A DNA stretch of 43,086 nucleotides from assembly GCA_003164675.1 (NCBI GenBank), contig PLTX01000038.1:1-43086 (forward strand). Direction: 5' to 3'. The DNA is from Verrucomicrobiota bacterium. GTDB lineage: Bacteria > Verrucomicrobiota > Verrucomicrobiia > Palsa-1439. Of this stretch, positions 26,629-34,040 are shown piece after piece (within the stretch, counting starts at the first letter, position 1; every line of letters starts with the position of its first letter). Below the pieces are notes generated by a model. It did not search any database, was not told the DNA's origin, and worked only from the letters and a program-made list of their open reading frames with translations. The translations under genes and the position numbers were made by a program.

Positions 26629-26845
26629 GCCCCTCACCTTAATCCTCTCCCCCGGAGGGGCGAGGAGACATGTATGTTGCCCCTCACCTTAAATCCTTTG
26701 CCGCCTCGGCACGACTGGCGGCGTTTGCGACCAAGGCACAACCTGATCGGGTCTTCGCCTCGCTACGGCTCCGTCGGACTCGGCTCCCCCCAAGGGGAGA
26801 GGAGGATTCCCTCTCCCTTCAAGGGAGAGGGTCAGGGTGAGGGTG
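26629..26845 (+). repeat. CCCTCACC-type repeats between the two permease genes
   Basis: A short copy (26629-26665) and a long copy (26679-26845). The long copy begins GCCCCTCACCTTAAATCC and ends GTCAGGGTGAGGGTG, so its ends are inverted repeats. Inside are TCGGACTCGGCTCCCC and CAAGGGGAGAGG, as in the scpB and 36.7-kb copies. The element fills nearly all of the spacer and lies within a likely operon. Confidence 0.8.
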
Positions 26846-26863
26846 TTTCGCAAGCAGGATGAA

Positions 26864-27799
26864 ATGACGGTGAAGAAACTTGTCACATATTTGGTGCTCG
26901 GGTTTGTTGGGCTATTCATGCTGTTGCCGTTTTTGTGGATGCTCTCGACGTCGGTAAAGCCCGCGAGCGATGTGTTCACGTCCTTCGAGAATCCGATCAA
27001 GGCGTTCGTTCCACGGGAAACGCAGTGGCGAAATTTTCCCCGGGTGTACGACACGACGCGGGCCATGGGCGGCGGGTTTGCGCGGTGGTATCTGAACAGC
27101 GTGCTCGTGGCGGTCGTCGTGACACTCGGGCAGGTGACAACCAGCGCATGCGCGGCGTATGCGTTCGCGCGGCTGCGGTTTCCCGGCCGAGACAAACTGT
27201 TTCTCGGGTATCTGGCCACGATGATGATTCCCGGCGCGGTCACGATGATCCCGAACTTCATTTTGATGCGCAAGATCACGGAATGGCTGACCGTGGTGGC
27301 GCCGATGGTTGATTGGGATGCGTCGCGCGTGGTGTCGGTCTTTGGGCGGACGTACGATGCGGGGCGATTGGTCGGGCTCGATTCGTATTTTGCGTTAGCG
27401 GTGCCGGCGATGTTTTCGGCATACGGCACGTTCATGCTGCGGCAATACTTCCTGAGCATTCCGCGCGACCTGGAAGAGGCGGCGACAATCGACGGATGCG
27501 GCCTGTTCCGCATTTTCACGACGATCATACTGCCGCTGAGCAAACCGGCGTTGGCGACCCTGACGATCTTCACCTTCATGGGCAACTGGCAGAGTTTTTA
27601 CTGGCCGTTGATCGTGCTCACGCAGGATTCGATGAAGACGCTGCCGTTGGGATTGCTATCGTTCATGGGCTTGTACAGCACGCAATGGAGCCTGCTGATG
27701 GCGGGATCGATGATGATGATCCTGCCGATGATAATTGTCTTTCTTGTGGGTCAGAAATGGTTCATCAGCGGGATTCAATTGGGTGCGCTGAAAGGGTGA
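26864..27799 (+). CDS. Sugar ABC transporter permease, MalG/UgpE type
   Basis: 311-residue inner-membrane permease. N-terminal helix YLVLGFVGLFMLLPFLWMLSTSVKP, a typical MalG start (W-M-x-S-T-S-x-K). The EAA loop is DLEEAATIDGCGLFRIFTTIILPLSKPALAT, followed by FTFMGNWQSFYWPLIVL. It contains a longer than usual loop between helices 3 and 4 (residues ~130-175: EWLTVVAPMVDWDASRVVSVFGRTYD). I start at 26864 (MTVKKL); the frame back to 26837 begins inside the repeat. It pairs with the permease at 25701. Confidence 0.92.
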   Translation: MTVKKLVTYLVLGFVGLFMLLPFLWMLSTSVKPASDVFTSFENPIKAFVPRETQWRNFPRVYDTTRAMGGGFARWYLNSVLVAVVVTLGQVTTSACAAYAFARLRFPGRDKLFLGYLATMMIPGAVTMIPNFILMRKITEWLTVVAPMVDWDASRVVSVFGRTYDAGRLVGLDSYFALAVPAMFSAYGTFMLRQYFLSIPRDLEEAATIDGCGLFRIFTTIILPLSKPALATLTIFTFMGNWQSFYWPLIVLTQDSMKTLPLGLLSFMGLYSTQWSLLMAGSMMMILPMIIVFLVGQKWFISGIQLGALKG

Positions 27800-27936
27800 T
27801 CGAAACCGTCCAGATTTGCGGCGGGCGAAGTTGGGCCAGCTCCGACGGTCGCTGCGTTCCATGGACAAGGGCGGTTTCTGATCGGGTCTTCGCCGACACC
27901 CTTGATTTGATGGGTGCGGCACAGCTGGAAAATGAA

Positions 27937-27975
27937 CCCTCACCCTGACCCTCTCCCCTAAAAAGGGAGGGGAGA
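27937..27975 (+). repeat. Short CCCTCACCC-type repeat
   Basis: CCCTCACCCTGACCCTCTCC followed by a self-complementary CCCCTAAAAAGGGAGGGG. It is a reduced copy of the element in scpB, ending just before the terminator of the PEP-CTERM gene. Confidence 0.65.
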
Positions 27976-28006
27976 AAACAAGAGGCCGGTCCGAAGACCG
28001 GCCTCT
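27971..28006 (-). terminator. Rho-independent terminator with C(UUCG)G tetraloop
   Basis: On the minus strand AGAGGCCGGTC is followed by loop TTCG and the complementary GACCGGCCTCT (27981-28006), then TGTTTTCTCC. A perfect 11-bp stem closed by the extra-stable C(UUCG)G loop with a T-rich tail. It lies 33 bp after the stop of the PEP-CTERM gene at 28040. Confidence 0.85.
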
Positions 28007-28039
28007 CGGAAGACAGGGAACAACTCTGTGTTTAGCTGT

Positions 28040-28687
28040 TTAGCGGCGACGGCGAATCAGCCCGATTGCGCCGAACAGGCCCACGACCACGAGCGAGATG
28101 CTCGAAGGCTCGGGGACGATCACGTAGTTCGCGACGGTCTTACTATCGGGAATGTCGCCGGCAGTGGTGGCCGCAGTGTACAGGAGCGGGTTATAAATGC
28201 TCCCATCGGGGGGCACTACCCACGTATCGCCACCGGACAGGTCGGTCGTTTCCGTGATCGAACCGTAGTAGCTGCCACTTATTACGCCCGAGGCGGCTGG
28301 GTCGCCAGAAATCCACAGGAGGTCGATATCTTTGCCAGATATGACGGTCCCGGAACCCAACGCTCGCCCCAACATCAGCACGTCAGTTTCTATTTGAAGG
28401 AAGCCGTCCACGCCGGAGTCGCTGAAATCCGCCCGGCCGATCACCAGCCAGTTTCCACCGATTATCGTGCCAACAGTGTCGGGCGTGCCAGCCGTAAGCG
28501 TTAGCGTCGGCACACCCAGCCCACCCGTGTCTTGGAGTATCAGCCCGGTAGAGTTAGTGTCGGACGGTACGGGATTGCCGTAGTGGTCGTACAGGAACCC
28601 GGCAAGCATTTCGATCTTGACGGCCGCCCTTGCCTGCATCGCAAGCAGACCAGCCGCTGCGATTGTGATTACGAGTAGTTTCTTCAT
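28040..28687 (-). CDS. PEP-CTERM sorting-domain protein
   Basis: 215-residue exported protein. N-terminal signal MKKLLVITIAAAGLLAMQARA. The body is Gly/Asp/Thr-rich and resembles a structural or adhesive beta protein (ILQDTGGLGVPTLTLTAGTPD). The C-terminus is a complete PEP-CTERM signal: VPEPSS (PEP at 192-194), a hydrophobic helix ISLVVVGLFGAIGLI and RRRR at the very end. In known systems an exosortase cleaves this signal and the protein reaches the surface or matrix; no exosortase is in the window. The ribosome site AGAGGAA lies just before the ATG, and a strong terminator follows. Confidence 0.88.
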   Translation of the reverse strand: MKKLLVITIAAAGLLAMQARAAVKIEMLAGFLYDHYGNPVPSDTNSTGLILQDTGGLGVPTLTLTAGTPDTVGTIIGGNWLVIGRADFSDSGVDGFLQIETDVLMLGRALGSGTVISGKDIDLLWISGDPAASGVISGSYYGSITETTDLSGGDTWVVPPDGSIYNPLLYTAATTAGDIPDSKTVANYVIVPEPSSISLVVVGLFGAIGLIRRRR

Positions 28688-28708
28688 TGTTCCTCTGTTC
28701 CTTTCTCT

Positions 28709-28954
28709 TTGGTGAGCAGCTTTTGCTGGTTATCTTCTGAACAGTTCCAGCCAAGCTCCACTACCCGTTGTACAAACAGGACGACAGCCGTCAGTATAGG
28801 CAGGAGCAATCAGACGTGCAAGCCAATTACTCTCGGGCATCCACGCACACTGGTTCCGCCGCCGGCCTACTACTATGGGCGTCCAGCTTACCGGTATTAC
28901 TGCGCGCCGCGTGGGTATTGCTATTACCGTGGCGGCTGCTGGTATTACCGGTAA
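28709..28954 (+). pseudogene. Possible remnant of a Tyr/Gly-rich C-terminal tail
   Basis: The last ~32 codons read VPPPAYYYGRPAYRYYC, APRGYCYYRGGCWYYR and stop. Pro-Tyr-Tyr-Gly tails of this kind end many small exported proteins. Upstream there is no signal peptide and the frame looks broken. It overlaps the run-on tail of the minus-strand PEP-CTERM gene. A decayed gene end is my best reading; a chance frame is possible. Confidence 0.25.
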
Positions 28955-29398
28955 ACGGTGGCGCGTTGGCGCAGACGACGTTATTCTGAGTCTACGTTCC
29001 TTGCGTTTGAGGAACGCGACGAGCGACACGCCGCCGAGTGCAGCCAGCAGAAAGGAGGATGGCTCGGGAATGGCCTCAAAGGCCAAGAAGTACGCCCCGC
29101 CCAACTCCGAGCTGAAGCTGGCGAAGACCGTACCCGTGTCCGACGACGAGGTGAACTTCTCAATGGTGTTGTTGCCCAGGTTGGCTACGTAGAGGTTGCC
29201 CGCGCTATCGAAAGCTAAGCCACGGGGTATGTGTAGGCCCGAGACGGGCTCCGAACTGGCAAAGACGGTACCTGCTCCTGAGGGATCAAATTCCTCGATG
29301 CCGCCGTTGACCCCGCTCACGAAAAGATTGTCCGCACGGCTGGTTTGCGAGACGGCCAGTAGCAGACCAACCAGCAACACTGCAATTCGCAGCTTCAC
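28730..29398 (-). CDS. PEP-CTERM protein with NHL-like segment and abnormal C-terminal run-on
   Basis: Starts with GTG at 29398 behind GGAGGAG. Signal peptide MKLRIAVLLVGLLLAVSQTSRA, then DNLFVSGVNGGIEEFDPSG and IPRGLAFDSAGNLYVANLGNNTIEKF, an NHL/beta-propeller-like segment of only ~90 residues. A PEP-CTERM signal (PEP at 111-113, helix FLLAALGGVSLVAFL, then KRKERR) follows, but the frame continues for about 83 residues of Arg/Pro/Ala-rich sequence to 28730. A PEP-CTERM signal should be terminal, so the normal stop seems lost by mutation. The run-on part lies antisense to a Tyr/Gly-rich plus-strand frame. The short propeller also suggests an internally deleted protein. Confidence 0.7.
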   Translation of the reverse strand: MKLRIAVLLVGLLLAVSQTSRADNLFVSGVNGGIEEFDPSGAGTVFASSEPVSGLHIPRGLAFDSAGNLYVANLGNNTIEKFTSSSDTGTVFASFSSELGGAYFLAFEAIPEPSSFLLAALGGVSLVAFLKRKERRLRITSSAPTRHRLPVIPAAATVIAIPTRRAVIPVSWTPIVVGRRRNQCAWMPESNWLARLIAPAYTDGCRPVCTTGSGAWLELFRR

Positions 29399-29499
29399 GA
29401 TCTCCTCCAGTGTGTGCTCTCGCGCACGATGCGAGTGTAGCGCAGTTCGGAGGTTCGTTAAGTAAAAGGTGTGTAAAATTCCGGTGAGGAGAATACTGC

Positions 29500-29528
29500 G
29501 GCCACGCGGGAGCGTGGCCCTCCAAACG
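29500..29528 (+). repeat. Hairpin repeat with CCCTCCAAA tail
   Basis: 8-bp perfect stem GGCCACGC/GCGTGGCC, 4-nt loop, then CTCCAAACG. The tail recurs after a different stem at 29915-29935 and 34574-34600. Confidence 0.65.
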
Positions 29529-29940
29529 AAGTTTGGCAGAGCACTTGAGCACTTCGGCAGGGGTGGCCAGGGGTTTGCGTGACGCTAACTGTCTCGACCT
29601 CACAGTCCCGATCTCGAAATCGGGATCTCCCGACATCGGAATCGGGATCCACGGCATAGGCCGGGACACGGTGAATGATGGATCGGGGTAACACCGCCTG
29701 TGGCGGACGAGGCGCGTCCCTGCTGCGTGAGGGCGTATCAGCCATGGATTTCTGATTTGACCAGGATATCGTCTTATGATATGGTGGCCGCGGCATGAAT
29801 AGGTTCTTGGTTGATGGTGGGGACGGCTGGGGGATTGGATGTGGAATGGGGGATGGTTAATGGTAAATGGCGATGGACAGGAAGGAATGGGGCCGGGGAT
29901 GCGGCTCACCGGGAGGTTCGCCCTCCAAACGATCAGGTGC

Positions 29941-30060
29941 ACGGCGGCGAAGCGCCGTCGCTACAGTACGACGACAGGCGGGACGCTCGCCCTACCGGCA
30001 CACCAAGACAGGGGATTTCGCCTAGGACAGGCGACGCTACAGGGGGGGCCCGCCCCTACA
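29941..30060 (+). repeat. Cluster of hairpin repeats with CTACA tails
   Basis: Consecutive short palindromes with unrelated stems (ACGGCG..CGCCGT, GGCG..CGCC, GGGGGGCCCGCCCC) each followed by CTACAG, CTACCG or CTACAA. Same style as 35479-35546 and 36834-36949. Confidence 0.65.
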
Positions 30061-30070
30061 AACATGAAAA

Positions 30071-30200
30071 CGGCAAAACAAAGCCAATTCTCCGGAGTGC
30101 TTGTGAATGTCGATCCAGTTGGCTTACAGATGGTTAGGTGTCTGACTGTGTCATTTTGTCACTTGGCTTCGTTTTGCCGGAAATGGCTTCGTTTTGGGGG
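30071..30200 (+). repeat. Inverted-repeat element, copy 2 (three arms)
   Basis: Left arm CGGCAAAACAAAGCCAA (30071-30087), a spacer of ~75 nt, right arm TTGGCTTCGTTTTGCCG (30163-30179; 16 of 17 complementary), and a second right arm TGGCTTCGTTTTG (30184-30196) offset by 20 nt. Distances equal those of copy 1 at 22821-22950, and the C-to-G change in the left arm is matched by G-to-C in both right arms. Confidence 0.78.
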
Positions 30201-30343
30201 TCGGAGGCCTCCAAGACGCAAAAAGGCGGCAAGTTAAAGCACTTCGGCGAGGGTGGCGAGATCGGCGTAGGTGACGCGTCCACGGACGACGTTCAAGCCG
30301 CTGGCGAGCGCAGCGTTTCTCGCCACACCGGGACCGCCGATGA

Positions 30344-31138
30344 TCACAGCGTCAGTGTCGCGGTGGGTTTATCCTGGCTGGAAACGGTGACCGCGGTATG
30401 GTTCGCGCCGATCTTGCGGAGTTTGTCTGCGACAGTTTGTTGCGCCAACTCGGGTCGATTGCAATCGCGGCTGAGATGCGCGAGGAACACGTGACGAAGT
30501 TTATCGCAGGCAACGTCGCTGGCCAGCGTGGCGGCGGCATCGTTGGAGAGGTGGCCGTGACGGCTCATGATGCGTTGTTTCAGGGCCCAGGGTCGGGCAG
30601 CGTCCTCCTGCAGCAGCTTCAGGTCGTGGTTGGCTTCCACGACCAGCGCATCCATCTGGCGAACACGTTCGGTGACCAACTTGGTGGCGTGGCCGAGGTC
30701 GGTCAGCACGCCGACGGCGACGCCGGAACCCGGATGACGAATGACATAGCCGACGGGATCGTAGGCGTCATGCGGCACGCTGAACGATTCCACGAGCAGG
30801 TCGCCAACCTCGAACGAACCGCCGGTGGAAAACAGGCGCCAGGAAATCCGCACGGTCGCCGGCCATTCGGGATCGGTGGTGATGGCCTCGGCGGTGAGAC
30901 GATTGGCGTAGACGGGCAGGGGGCGCGTCTTGCACAGGACGCCGAGGCCGCGGACGTGGTCCGAATGCTCGTGGGTGAGGATGATGCCATTGACCTGCTC
31001 GATGTTGCGGTTGATGAGCGCGAGCCGGTTGGCGATTTGGCGAGCGCTGAGGCCGGCATCGACAAGAAGTCTCGTCGTGTCGGTTTCGATCAAGGTGCAA
31101 TTACCGGCGCTGCCGCTACCCAAAATCGTGATGTGCAT
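30344..31138 (-). CDS. MBL-fold metallo-hydrolase (YycJ/WalJ-like)
   Basis: 264-residue cytosolic metallo-beta-lactamase-fold protein. N-terminal MHITILGSGSAGNCTLIE, then the metal motif THEHSDH in IILTHEHSDHVRGLG, SVPHDAYDPVGYVI, TDLGHAT, VEANHD, and SRHGHLSNDAAATL, LAHLSRDCN. The order and wording match the YycJ group, which includes a double-stranded DNA 5'-exonuclease in Bacillus linked to cell-wall signalling. The exact substrate here is unknown. Start: ATG at 31138; a GTG two codons upstream is equally possible. It lies 37 bp downstream of the phosphoesterase gene on the same strand and probably shares its transcript. Confidence 0.88.
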   Translation of the reverse strand: MHITILGSGSAGNCTLIETDTTRLLVDAGLSARQIANRLALINRNIEQVNGIILTHEHSDHVRGLGVLCKTRPLPVYANRLTAEAITTDPEWPATVRISWRLFSTGGSFEVGDLLVESFSVPHDAYDPVGYVIRHPGSGVAVGVLTDLGHATKLVTERVRQMDALVVEANHDLKLLQEDAARPWALKQRIMSRHGHLSNDAAATLASDVACDKLRHVFLAHLSRDCNRPELAQQTVADKLRKIGANHTAVTVSSQDKPTATLTL

Positions 31139-31175
31139 CCCCACAACGCCGATATTACACGGAGGGCGGGTTGAC

Positions 31176-32084
31176 TCAAGCTTTCTGCAATCGCAACAGC
31201 GCGATTTCGGGCGGACAATTGAACCGCACGGGCGGGGCGATCAGGCCGACGCCGCGGTTGACGTACATCTGCGTATCGCCGCGCACGAACAAGCCGTGAG
31301 CGTATTTTTGTCCATATTGCGACGGGACATACGGCGGGCCGTAGAATGGAATGTCCACCTGGCCGCCGTGCGTGTGACCGGCCAGAATCAGATGCGAACC
31401 CGGCTGCGACCAGTCTTCGAAGGAATCTGGGTTGTGCATCAACACGAGCGAGAAGGGAGAATCGACGTTGCGGAAGGCGCGGGCTACGTCCACACCGTCC
31501 GTCCAGAGATCACCGAGGCCGACGATGGTCAGCGGCTCGCCGTTGATGCGGACGGTCAGGCTGTCGTTGCGGAGGACGGGAATACCGACGGATTCGATGA
31601 CCTTGGCGGCGGCATCGCCATCGTACCAGTTATCGTGGTTGCCCAAAGAGGCGAACACGCCATATTTGGCACGGGATTGGCTCATGCACTGGGCGCACTC
31701 GTGTACCATCTCGGCTGGGGGAGACGTTTCCTTGAACAGAAACTCGATCAACCGTGTGATATGCGGATGATGATGGGAAAGGTGATTGCCGACGGTCAAA
31801 TAATCGCCCGTGAAAACCATGAGGTCGGGCGCGAGCGCATTGGCCGTGGCGATGCATTCCGAGAGGTACTCCGAACTGACCAGACGGCTGCGATGAAGAT
31901 CGGTAAGATGAGCGATGGTCAGGCCATCAAACGCGGTCGGAAGTCCCTGGATGACAAGCGGAATGCGTCGGACATGGGGGAAGCGGGGTTCGATGAGCGT
32001 GGGGTATGCGACCCCGCCGGCACCGACGATTGCCGATGACCACAGGAGGCGCTTCAGGAATGTGCGACGGGTAACGTTAGGCAC
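31176..32084 (-). CDS. Tat-exported metallophosphoesterase (YaeI/YkuE-like)
   Basis: About 302 residues. The twin-arginine signal TRRTFLKRLLWSSAIVGAGGVAY points to Tat export. The calcineurin-type core is complete: LTDLHRSRLVS, VFTGDYL, LGNHDNWYDG, LVLMHNPD and LAGHTHGGQV. These residues bind two metals in phosphodiesterases such as YkuE and lipid-A or UDP-sugar-type hydrolases; the substrate is unknown. I choose the GTG at 32084 (VPNVTRRTFLKR), because the longer frame to 32183 would share its first codon position with the divergent rpoN start and leave no promoter space. The ribosome site is poor, so the start is uncertain. Confidence 0.87.
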   Translation of the reverse strand: MPNVTRRTFLKRLLWSSAIVGAGGVAYPTLIEPRFPHVRRIPLVIQGLPTAFDGLTIAHLTDLHRSRLVSSEYLSECIATANALAPDLMVFTGDYLTVGNHLSHHHPHITRLIEFLFKETSPPAEMVHECAQCMSQSRAKYGVFASLGNHDNWYDGDAAAKVIESVGIPVLRNDSLTVRINGEPLTIVGLGDLWTDGVDVARAFRNVDSPFSLVLMHNPDSFEDWSQPGSHLILAGHTHGGQVDIPFYGPPYVPSQYGQKYAHGLFVRGDTQMYVNRGVGLIAPPVRFNCPPEIALLRLQKA

Positions 32085-32106
32085 ATGTGTTGGACAATAT
32101 TTGGCC

Positions 32107-32134
32107 TTTACTTGTTGAATGTCACGAATATATT
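32107..32134 (+). promoter_or_regulatory. Possible sigma-70 promoter of rpoN
   Basis: TTTACT (32107-32112) and TATATT (32129-32134) with 16 bp between, about 48 bp before the rpoN ATG. Four of six and five of six consensus matches; assigned by eye. Confidence 0.45.
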
Positions 32135-32181
32135 GAAGCGGGTCTGGCGAGACGCAAGCCCACAACGAAGAACAAGGAATC

Positions 32182-33630
32182 ATGGCAGGTCCGGGATTAC
32201 ATCAGGTTCAGAGATTATCGCTGCAGCAGATTTTGGCGCCGCAGTTGCAGCAGAGCCTTCATTTGCTCCAGGTGCCGACGCTGGAACTGCGTACGCTGGT
32301 GCAGGAAGAACTGCAGCAGAACCCGTTGCTCGAAGAGATTGCCAAGGATGAGCCGCGGGTCGAGGTGGAATCTCCCGAAGCCGAGCCGGAAGTCGACAAG
32401 ACCCCGACCGCCGAGGAGCGGGCGGAGTTCAAGGAAGAATTTGAGGTGCTTTCCAAGCTCGACGAGGAGTGGCGCGAGTATTTTTCCCAGACAAGCAGTT
32501 TTCGCTCCCGTTCGCCCGAACAGGAGGAGCAGCGGCAACATTTCCTTGACTCGATCGTCCAGCAGGAATCGTTGCAGCAACACCTGATCCAGCAGCTCAG
32601 CTTCATCAATATCTCCAACGAGAAACGCAAGGTGGCGGAGTTGATCATTGGCAGCATCAATGATGACGGGTACCTGCTCACGCCGGTCGAGGAACTGGCG
32701 GTCAGTTCGGGGATCCCACTGGACGAATTGCAAGGAGTGCTCGATCTGGTGCAGACGTTTCATCCGGTCGGAGTCGGCGCGCGGAACCTGAAGGAATGCC
32801 TGCTGATCCAATTGGATCGGCTCGGCAAATCGGAGTCCATCGAGGCGGTGTTGGTCAACCAGCACCTGGACGATCTCGGCCGGAAGCGGTTTCCGGAAAT
32901 CGCGCGCGCGATGAGCTTGAGCGTCGAGCAGGTTCAGCAACTGGCGAATTTCATATCGACACTGGAACCGAAGCCGGGGCGGATGTTTACCACGGAACAA
33001 CAGCAGTACGTCGCGGCCGACGTGGTCGTGCAAAAGGTCGGCGAGGAATACGTGGTGCTGCTCAATGACGAACAGATTCCGCATTTGCGCATCAGCAACA
33101 CGTACAAGGAGCTGATGGCCAGCAGCGAGAAGTCCAACGACGCGCGCGATTATATTCGCGACAAGATCCGCGCCGGCAAGTTCCTCATCAAGAGCATCCA
33201 CCAGCGCCAGCAAACGATTTACAACATCGCGAAGGTGATCGTGGAACGCCAGCGCGAGTTCCTCGACAAAGGCATCTCCTTCCTCCGGCCGCTGACGATG
33301 GCGCAGGTGGCGGAAGTGGTGGGTGTCCATGAAACGACGGTCAGCCGCGCGGTGGCCAACAAGTACATGCAGACGCCGCAGGGGCTGTTCGAGATGAAAT
33401 ACTTCTTCACGCCCGGGTTTGAGACGACCTCGGGCGGCGCGATGAGCAACACCAGCGTGAAAGAACAGATATCGAAGCTCATCGAACGCGAAGACCAGAC
33501 CAAGCCGTTGTCGGACCAGGAAATCGTCGCCATCCTCAAAGAGCAGGGCATCCCCATTGCCCGCCGCACCGTTGCCAAGTACCGCAACGAGTTGAATATC
33601 CTCCCGAGCAATCTGCGCAAGACGTATTAG
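32182..33630 (+). CDS. rpoN: RNA polymerase sigma-54 factor
   Basis: 482 residues with all three regions. Region I is Gln/Leu-rich (LSLQQILAPQLQQSLHLLQ, LVQEELQQNPLLEE). An acidic region II follows. Region III has the core-binding part (LQTHL-like block LQQHLIQQLSF, NDDGYL, VGARNLKECLLIQL), the HTH (MAQVAEVVGVHETTVSRAVANKYMQTPQGLFEMKYFF), and the RpoN box ARRTVAKYR at 460-468, which reads the -24 element. Sigma-54 needs an AAA+ activator; one is encoded at 8935 and a matching promoter lies at 10569. The ATG at 32182 follows AACAAGGAATC, an acceptable ribosome site. Divergent from the phosphoesterase gene; no ptsN/hpf-type neighbours follow, unlike in proteobacteria. Confidence 0.97.
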   Translation: MAGPGLHQVQRLSLQQILAPQLQQSLHLLQVPTLELRTLVQEELQQNPLLEEIAKDEPRVEVESPEAEPEVDKTPTAEERAEFKEEFEVLSKLDEEWREYFSQTSSFRSRSPEQEEQRQHFLDSIVQQESLQQHLIQQLSFINISNEKRKVAELIIGSINDDGYLLTPVEELAVSSGIPLDELQGVLDLVQTFHPVGVGARNLKECLLIQLDRLGKSESIEAVLVNQHLDDLGRKRFPEIARAMSLSVEQVQQLANFISTLEPKPGRMFTTEQQQYVAADVVVQKVGEEYVVLLNDEQIPHLRISNTYKELMASSEKSNDARDYIRDKIRAGKFLIKSIHQRQQTIYNIAKVIVERQREFLDKGISFLRPLTMAQVAEVVGVHETTVSRAVANKYMQTPQGLFEMKYFFTPGFETTSGGAMSNTSVKEQISKLIEREDQTKPLSDQEIVAILKEQGIPIARRTVAKYRNELNILPSNLRKTY

Positions 33631-33656
33631 TGGCGTTCTGTCTGAGGCCTGACGCC

Positions 33657-34040
33657 ATGCTGAAGGCGCAACCAATCATCGCGTTTGTAGCGACCACCAA
33701 CCCCGTTCGCGCGAAGGAATTCTACGCGAAGACGCTGGGCCTGCAGCTGGTGAGCGAAGACGCGTTCGCGCTCGTGTTTGATGCGGGCGGGACGATGTTG
33801 CGCGTGACGCCAGTCCAGAAGCTTCAGCCAGCGGGGTACACGGTGCTGGGATGGATTGTGACGGACATCGCGAAGGAGATTCGCGATCTCGCGAAACGTG
33901 GCGTGAAGTTCCGGCGGTATGAAGGGATGGAACAGGATGAGTTGGGTGTTTGGACATCACCCGCCAACGCAAAGATTGCGTGGTTCGAAGATCCCGATGG
34001 CAATACGCTGTCGCTGACGGAATTTGGGCGGAAGAAATGA
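33657..34040 (+). CDS. VOC-superfamily (glyoxalase/bleomycin-resistance-like) protein
   Basis: 127 residues: AQPIIAFVATTNPVRAKEFYAKTLGLQLVSED, GGTMLRVTP, GWIVTDIAKEIRDLAKRGVKF, and the closing WFEDPDGNTLSLTEF. The last motif with its Glu metal ligand is typical of VOC proteins. Function not predictable; members include glyoxalases, dioxygenases and resistance proteins. I start at 33657 behind GAGG; the frame open from 33630 has an atypical lead. The stop overlaps the next gene (ATGA). Confidence 0.85.
   Translation: MLKAQPIIAFVATTNPVRAKEFYAKTLGLQLVSEDAFALVFDAGGTMLRVTPVQKLQPAGYTVLGWIVTDIAKEIRDLAKRGVKFRRYEGMEQDELGVWTSPANAKIAWFEDPDGNTLSLTEFGRKK

Larger units (their letters stand above)
29399..30343. 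other. Long gene-free, repeat-rich spacer
   Basis: Nearly 950 bp with no credible gene. It holds a hairpin at 29500-29519 (GGCCACGC, loop GGGA, GCGTGGCC), inverted TCCCGAT/ATCGGGA pairs at 29606-29647, GGGAGGTTCGCCCTCCAAACG near 29920, an ACGGCG/CGCCGT hairpin at 29941-29958 followed by CTACAG, several CCTAC/GCTACAG units up to 30055, and the inverted-repeat element at 30071-30200. Confidence 0.7.

Noticed and set aside
29839-30237. 132-codon frame in the 30-kb spacer
   Set aside because: Entirely made of interspersed repeats; contains the K-Q-S-Q-F type peptide of the inverted-repeat element.
31176-32183. Longer start of the phosphoesterase at 32183
   Set aside because: It would begin on the same bases as the rpoN start and put 33 non-signal residues before the Tat motif.
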